A DNA stretch of 10,689 nt from the NCBI GenBank assembly GCA_026770585.1, contig MU647539.1, positions 1 to 10,689 of the forward strand. The letters are read 5' to 3'. This document shows, one piece after another, positions 7,136 through 10,689 of the stretch (positions within the stretch are counted from its first letter, which is position 1; the number at the start of each line of letters is the position of its first letter). The translations under genes were made by a program, and so were the position numbers. The DNA comes from Baffinella frigidus (lineage: Eukaryota > Cryptophyceae > Cryptomonadales > Baffinellaceae). The notes under the pieces were generated by a model. It saw only the letters and a program-made list of their open reading frames with translations. It was not told the origin of the DNA and did no database searches.

Positions 7136-7385
7136 TTCAGGGATTAGAGTTGAGGGTTTAGAACCACCCTAAACCCAAACCCCAAACCCTAAACCCTAAA
7201 GCATAAACCCTAAAGCCTAAACCCTAAACTTTAAACCTTAAACACTAAATATAAAACCAGCCTCAACCCTAAAGCCTGAAGCCTAAAGCCTAAAGCCTAA
7301 AGCCTAAAGCCTAAAGCCTAAAGCCTAAAGCCTAAAGCCTGAAGCCTAAAGCCTAAACCTTAAACCGCAAACCCTAATCCCTAAA

Positions 7386-7407
7386 CCCTAAACCCTTGTG
7401 TTTAGGG
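7386..7407. repeat. Telomere-repeat hairpin, second exact copy
   Basis: Same 22 bp as at 7114, including the loop. It is followed by about 35 bp of reversed TTTAGGG repeats, a short TATATAA stretch, and AAGCCTA units. Confidence 0.9.
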
Positions 7408-7640
7408 TTCTGGATTTATGATTTAGGGTTTAGGGTTTAGGGTATATAATCACCCTCAACCCTGAAGCCTAAAGCCTAAAGCCTAAAGCTTAAAACCCAA
7501 ACCCCTCAGCCCTGAACCCTAAACCTGCAGCCCGTATATATCAGCACCTACATAGCAGTACCGTGGCACAAAATCCACCCGTAAAATTGGAAGCGCGAGA
7601 CCCATGAAGTAAGTTGACTGAGGGAGAGAGACAAGGGGGG

Positions 7641-7948
7641 GAACCCTAAACCCTAAACCCTAAACCCTAAACCCTAAACCCTAAACCGTCATCCATCAGC
7701 CCTCAACCCTCAACCGTCAATCCTCAACCCTAAACTCTAAACCCTAAACCCTAAACCCTTGTGTTTAGGGGCCTAATTCCTAAAACCTAATTCCTAATTC
7801 CTAAAGCCTAAAGCCTAAAGCCAAAACACTAAACCCTGAACCCTAACCCCTAAACCCCAAACCCTAACCCCTGAACCCTAACCCCCAAACCCCAAACCCT
7901 AAACCCTAAACCCTAAACGCTAAACCCGAAACCCTACACCCTAAACCT
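7641..7948 (+). repeat. Degenerate telomere-like array III
   Basis: Starts with about six perfect CCCTAAA units (7644-7686), then CCCTCAA variants, a facing-repeat hairpin at 7749-7770, CCTAATT and AAGCCTA units, and CCCTAAA again. It is separated from array II by about 95 bp that are not telomere-like (7545-7640). Confidence 0.9.
7749..7770. repeat. Telomere-repeat hairpin, third exact copy
   Basis: Same 22 bp again, followed directly by CCTAATT and AAGCCTA units. A decayed fourth version sits near 6804-6826 (CCCTAAACTCTTGT, then TTTGAGGG) and is likewise followed by CATTCCTGAAGCCTA. Confidence 0.9.
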
Positions 7949-8467
7949 TCTCTGGGAAAAATTAATTTTCCTGGAAAAAGTTGACTGTCCTTTTTTCAGG
8001 TGTATGTTCGTGACCATGTTACGAGGATTTAGGTAGTAAATCACACCAAGATGTGCGTGTAGTAAAGACACGGCCAGAAACACCCAGAAACATACAGAAC
8101 AGAATCGACCGGTCGTTACACGTACGAAGTAGGTACGTAGTGATTATTTACAACACGATTTACGGGGGGCGCCCATTTACGGAGGTGCAAACCGTGCAAG
8201 ATTTCCGACTGGAAGCTGACAGCTCGCCGGAACCCATTTGCCCGGAGGTCCCCGCAGGTGCTGCCTTCTCGCCCCACACAGCGAGCGGGCTACGACTCGT
8301 ACGACAGGATTTTCGCCGAGTTTCCGTGACCTTATCCGTAGGAACCCCCCTATGCCCCTACGGTTCGCCTACCGAAGGGTATCAGGTCCTATCGCTTAGG
8401 GGTTATTCAAAATCCCCTCGAAGTCCGCTGTGTGGCGTGACGAGAAATCCACCATCTGGCTCTTCGT
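7949..8467. other. Stretch without a supported gene
   Basis: The longest plus-strand frame (8053-8517, 154 codons) has no ATG and ends inside and just past a perfect palindrome, so I do not call it a gene; a spliced exon is possible. A pyrimidine run ending TTTTTTCAG near 7999 resembles a splice acceptor. A weak hairpin CCGTAGG/CCTACGG lies near 8337-8363. Confidence 0.4.
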
Positions 8468-8501
8468 GCCTGCAACTTGAAAACGTTTTCAAGTTGCAGG
8501 C
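8468..8501. repeat. 34-bp perfect palindrome without a spacer
   Basis: The half-site GCCTGCAACTTGAAAAC is followed at once by its exact reverse complement. The centre is AACGTT. Confidence 0.95.
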
Positions 8502-8743
8502 CCTGAGCGACCCCTGATGAGCCGTGCTAACTTCCTACATGTATTGTTTGGTGCAAAAGCAATTTGTTGTGAAGGGCCGCTGGTGTGGAAATAACTCATT
8601 TCCAATTTCGTTCCCCACTTATTGACACCGGGAATTGAATTCAGGAAAGGTCCTCTAGGTCCTTTAGGTTTTAATTTCTCCCAACATACCCAACGACACG
8701 CCGTTCCGTAGAAGGGATCTGCAGAGAAAGCATTTTTGCTTTC

Positions 8744-8803
8744 GGATCGCGAGCTCTCCATTGCAGAGGCAATGGATCGCGAGCTCTCCATTGCAGAGGC
8801 AAC
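8744..8803. repeat. Tandem duplication of a 30-bp unit
   Basis: Two adjacent units starting GGATCGCGAGCTCTCC at 8744 and 8774, identical except for the last base. Confidence 0.9.
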
Positions 8804-9080
8804 CGGCTTGAGGATAGGAATATAATCCCTTTAGTTGGAGCCATTTATCCTCTAGCCGGTTTCATTTCGTAAGTCATAAATGGAGGTTACCGGTATTCTG
8901 CTGAATTTCACCCCTAAATTTCATCCTTTTTGAAATCTGAAAGCGCAGATCCTCGAGATTTGGCCTTCAGCTCCAGAATCTGCTAAAAAAATTCGAGCTG
9001 CGATGAAATCTTGAGATCTTTACTACAGGCCAAAGGTCGTATAAATGGCTCCAACTAAAGGGATTATTCCGGCTAGAGGG
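8802..9080. repeat. Inverted-repeat unit with 27-bp arms and three CCGGCTAGAGG-like words
   Basis: 8822-8848 (containing CCCTTTAGTTGGAGCCAT) and 9041-9067 are perfect inverted 27-bp copies about 190 bp apart. The left arm is itself framed by ACCGGCTTGAGGATA (8802-8816) and its one-mismatch complement at 8846-8860. The right arm is followed by CCGGCTAGAGGG near 9069-9080. The enclosed 190 bp shows no gene; a short non-autonomous element is possible. 8502-8743 and 9081-9170 show no gene either. Confidence 0.7.
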
Positions 9081-9384
9081 CTCACTCGCGAATAAGGGCG
9101 CGCACCGTTCCTAGCGGCTATCCCTTAAGTGACCAACGGGCATATAATCGCCCGTGGAAGCCCCAGGCAAGAGAGAGAGAGAGAGAAAGAATGCTGTGAG
9201 ACAGCTGTCAGCGCATGTACAGAGCCCCCTTGGGACCCAGAGCCTTTTCTTGGAATTGAACCGGGGGGGTATCTAGTGAGGAGGATATAAAAGCCCTGAG
9301 TAGGCGGAGCCTAAATGTCTCTCCTGATCTCCTCATCTGGCGAGGGAGCGTCGCGCACCGCTGGAGCCTAGATACAGAGAGACA

Positions 9385-9390
9385 TTTATT
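9385..9390 (-). promoter_or_regulatory. poly(A) signal of RWP-RK copy 2
   Basis: AATAAA on the minus strand, 62 nt past the stop codon of copy 2. It sits in a flank that matches copy 1 nearly base for base, including the 12-bp inverted repeat that overlaps the signal. Confidence 0.5.
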
Positions 9391-9452
9391 AGATACCCAT
9401 ACAGTCACGAACCCTTAGTGTTACAGAGCGGAAAACGCCTTCGCGCGAGCCA

Positions 9453-10076
9453 CTAGGGGCTGGCGAAGTGGCCATCTCGCACAAGCTCGTCCTGAAGGAG
9501 GAAGAGGAAGTCGGAGTGCCCCCCCACCTCGCACATGTCGAGGTAGTCCAGCACGGCCTCGATGCATTCCCCCCCCGCCCCCCGCTCCACCCCCCTCATG
9601 CCCCCCGGCGCAACAGCAGAGTTGTTCGTCGCGCTGTCTTGCTCCTGCGCTGTCCACGGCGTGCTGCTTGCCGGCGCGCTGAGGGACTGCGTGCGCACCG
9701 AAGGGAGGGGCATGACAATCTCCGTTTCCTTGTATGCGGCGGAGCGGCGTTTGGCGCCCTTCTTCATGTACGGCCAATGCACGATGCCGAGGCGACGGCA
9801 TGTTTTCTTGAATGTGGTCTGAAGGGGGAGCAAGGTCAGCAACGAGACGCTCGCGCGAACGGGGAGCGCGACACCGCAGCAGCGGGCAGGCAAGCGCTAG
9901 CGGTAGCAAGAGGCACCGGGGGCAAGCACCTGGCACAGGCCGATCTTGCCCGCGGCGTCCGCAAGCGGGAGGTGGAACATCAGCTTCAGGTCGTCAGCGT
10001 AGACGAGGACGTGGCCCTCGATGTGGCGCGAAGACTTCTGGCTCACCACGCGGGGGAGGGGCACGACGACGCTCAT
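9453..10076 (-). CDS. RWP-RK domain transcription factor, copy 2 (two exons)
   Basis: Minus-strand paralogue of the gene at 2826-3441, with 170 residues from the ATG at 10076. Exon 1 is 10076-9930 and exon 2 is 9818-9453, with the intron between them. The domain reads ADDLKLMFHLPLADAAGKIG, then LCQ|TTFKKTCRRLGI, then HWPYMKKGAKRR, which is more basic after WPY than copy 1. As in copy 1, the first Arg of the RWP motif is His. The linker and acidic C-terminus (82 residues from SVRTQS onward) are identical to copy 1. An in-frame ATG at 10088 would add four residues. The frame stays open upstream to about 10255 without another ATG, so an upstream exon is possible. It is a nuclear DNA-binding protein by family; its role is unknown. 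Confidence 0.8.
9819..9929 (-). other. GT-AG intron in RWP-RK copy 2
   Basis: 111-nt intron at the same codon boundary as in copy 1, with donor CAG|GTGCTT and acceptor CCCTTCAG|ACC. The acceptor-proximal half is identical to copy 1. The middle carries several substitutions and small length differences. Unlike copy 1 the length is a multiple of three, but an in-frame stop near 9897 would truncate an unspliced product. Confidence 0.8.
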
Positions 10077-10197
10077 GATCTTCTGCATGCCGTTGGTTGC
10101 TGGAGGGTCTGGGTTTTGGGGATGGGGAGGCAGGGGGGATTTTTGTAGCTCTTTTCGAGGAACTTCAAGCTGACATTGTGGGAACAAGTCATCTTCG

Positions 10198-10447
10198 ATC
10201 TTGGCCACTTTACCACCCGGACGTGTACTTGCTGAGGGATGTTTTCAGATCGTGATAGGAACACGTGACGACACGAGGCTATCTATGCGAACAGATTCCT
10301 AAGTTAATTATTGGATTATTGCCCAGGAAACACGCCAAAAGTCAGCAATCGGCCACGTACCGGTACCGGTAGCAGCGGCCACGCCAAAAGTCAGCAATCG
10401 GAGACAACTTACATGTACCTGTTTTCATCTTGGCCACTTTACCACCC
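10198..10447. repeat. Paired direct repeats upstream of RWP-RK copy 2
   Basis: A 21-bp word containing CTTGGCCACTTTACCACCC occurs at 10198-10218 and 10427-10447. Between these, a 22-bp word containing ACGCCAAAAGTCAGCAATCG occurs at 10331-10352 and 10380-10401, 49 bp apart and separated by a TACCGGTACCGGTA palindrome. They lie 120-370 bp upstream of the copy 2 ATG, so they may be promoter elements or duplication scars. Confidence 0.8.
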
Positions 10448-10529
10448 AGCGTTACACGAACCTGTTTTCCGGGGGGGGCGTTTCAAGATCGTTGAAGGAC
10501 CTCGTGACTGAATATCACTGATAACATCT

Positions 10530-10635
10530 ACCTCGCTCATAAGAAAACGCCCCCCCCCCTAGGACCACCGTAGGGCCCTAGAGGCATAGGCCTGCTGTAG
10601 GGTCCCAGGGGGTGGCGGTTTCTTATGAGCAAGGT
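10530..10635. repeat. Long imperfect hairpin
   Basis: Left arm 10530-10565 (CTCATAAGAAAAC then a C run) pairs with right arm 10601-10635 (GTTTCTTATGAG preceded by GGGGGTGGCG) with few mismatches. The loop contains GTAGGGCCCTA, itself a palindrome. Confidence 0.75.
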
Positions 10636-10688
10636 ACCCCTGTACCACCGTAGGGCCCTACCGGTAGCTAGGCCACCGTAGGGCCCTA
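10565..10688. repeat. Three copies of CCACCGTAGGGCCCTA
   Basis: Exact 16-bp copies at 10565-10580, 10645-10660 and 10673-10688, at spacings of 80 and 28 bp. A related CTGTAGGGTCCCAGG lies at about 10593-10608. The array may continue past the window. Confidence 0.85.
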
Positions 10689-10689
10689 G

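Larger units (their letters stand above)
6678..7544 (+). repeat. Degenerate telomere-like array II, with variant blocks
   Basis: About 870 bp of telomere-like heptamers sorted into blocks: CCCTCAA-rich (6715-6800), AAGCCTA-rich (6850-6895, 7025-7060, 7270-7357) and CCCTAAA. The AAGCCTA block at 7270-7357 has about ten consecutive units. Short reversed stretches reading TTTAGGG lie at about 7129-7160 and 7400-7442. A 50-bp unrelated piece interrupts it at 6968-7019. Confidence 0.9.
9171..10076 (-). repeat. Inverted segmental duplication, right copy
   Basis: Minus-strand partner of 2826-3711. Its outer edge is a GA microsatellite at 9171-9189, the complement of the CT tract that ends the left copy. 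This suggests that simple-sequence DNA marked one breakpoint of the duplication. Confidence 0.85.

Noticed and set aside
6678-7948. Regularly repeated short units that might suggest a CRISPR array
   Set aside because: The units are contiguous 7-mers of telomere type without unique spacers, and the surroundings are eukaryotic.
8053-8517. 154-codon plus-strand frame
   Set aside because: It starts with GTG, has no internal ATG, ends just after a perfect palindrome and matches no family I know. It might contain an exon, but nothing supports that.

Overview
The window looks like nuclear DNA of a eukaryotic microalga or related protist, probably a green alga or another lineage with the plant-type telomere repeat (CCCTAAA on this strand, TTTAGGG on the other). 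The reasons are long degenerate CCCTAAA arrays, a gene with a GT-AG intron, AATAAA-type poly(A) signals, a plant/algal-type RWP-RK transcription-factor domain, and the lack of bacterial gene packing. The exact lineage cannot be read from the sequence. Most of the window is non-coding, and it appears to be a subtelomeric or interstitial-telomeric region.

Layout: 1-245 is one copy of a dispersed repeat whose inverted, diverged partner lies at 6128-6454. 358-1128 is bounded by a 27-bp inverted repeat. 1220-1386 holds two long hairpins built from GTAC/CGTACG words. 1400-2825 has small repeats and no gene I can support. 2826-3441 is a two-exon RWP-RK gene (copy 1, plus strand), followed by a 3' flank with a poly(A) signal and a CT microsatellite. 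3800-5015 has no convincing gene. 5016-5105 is a nested stem-loop that directly abuts an open coding-like segment (5106-5267), which runs into the first telomere-like array (5252-5836). 5836-6677 is a G-rich segment plus the second copy of the dispersed repeat. 6678-7948 is a second, structured telomere-like region with a higher-order organisation: a hairpin of facing telomere repeats recurs four times, each followed by blocks of an AAGCCTA variant. 7949-9170 contains a 34-bp perfect palindrome, a 30-bp tandem repeat and a 27-bp inverted repeat. 9171-10076 is the second RWP-RK gene (copy 2, minus strand). 10077-10689 is its repeat-rich upstream region and a long hairpin.

The only genes I consider well supported are the two RWP-RK genes. 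They face each other tail to tail across about 6 kb of telomere-like DNA. Their 3' halves and 3' flanks are almost identical over about 520 bp, with one substitution seen by eye. In contrast, the segment just after the domain's WPY core and the N-terminus differ strongly, by in-frame changes. They are likely sequence-specific DNA-binding proteins. In green plants and algae this family includes nitrogen-response and gamete/mating-type regulators, but nothing in the window shows which role applies here.
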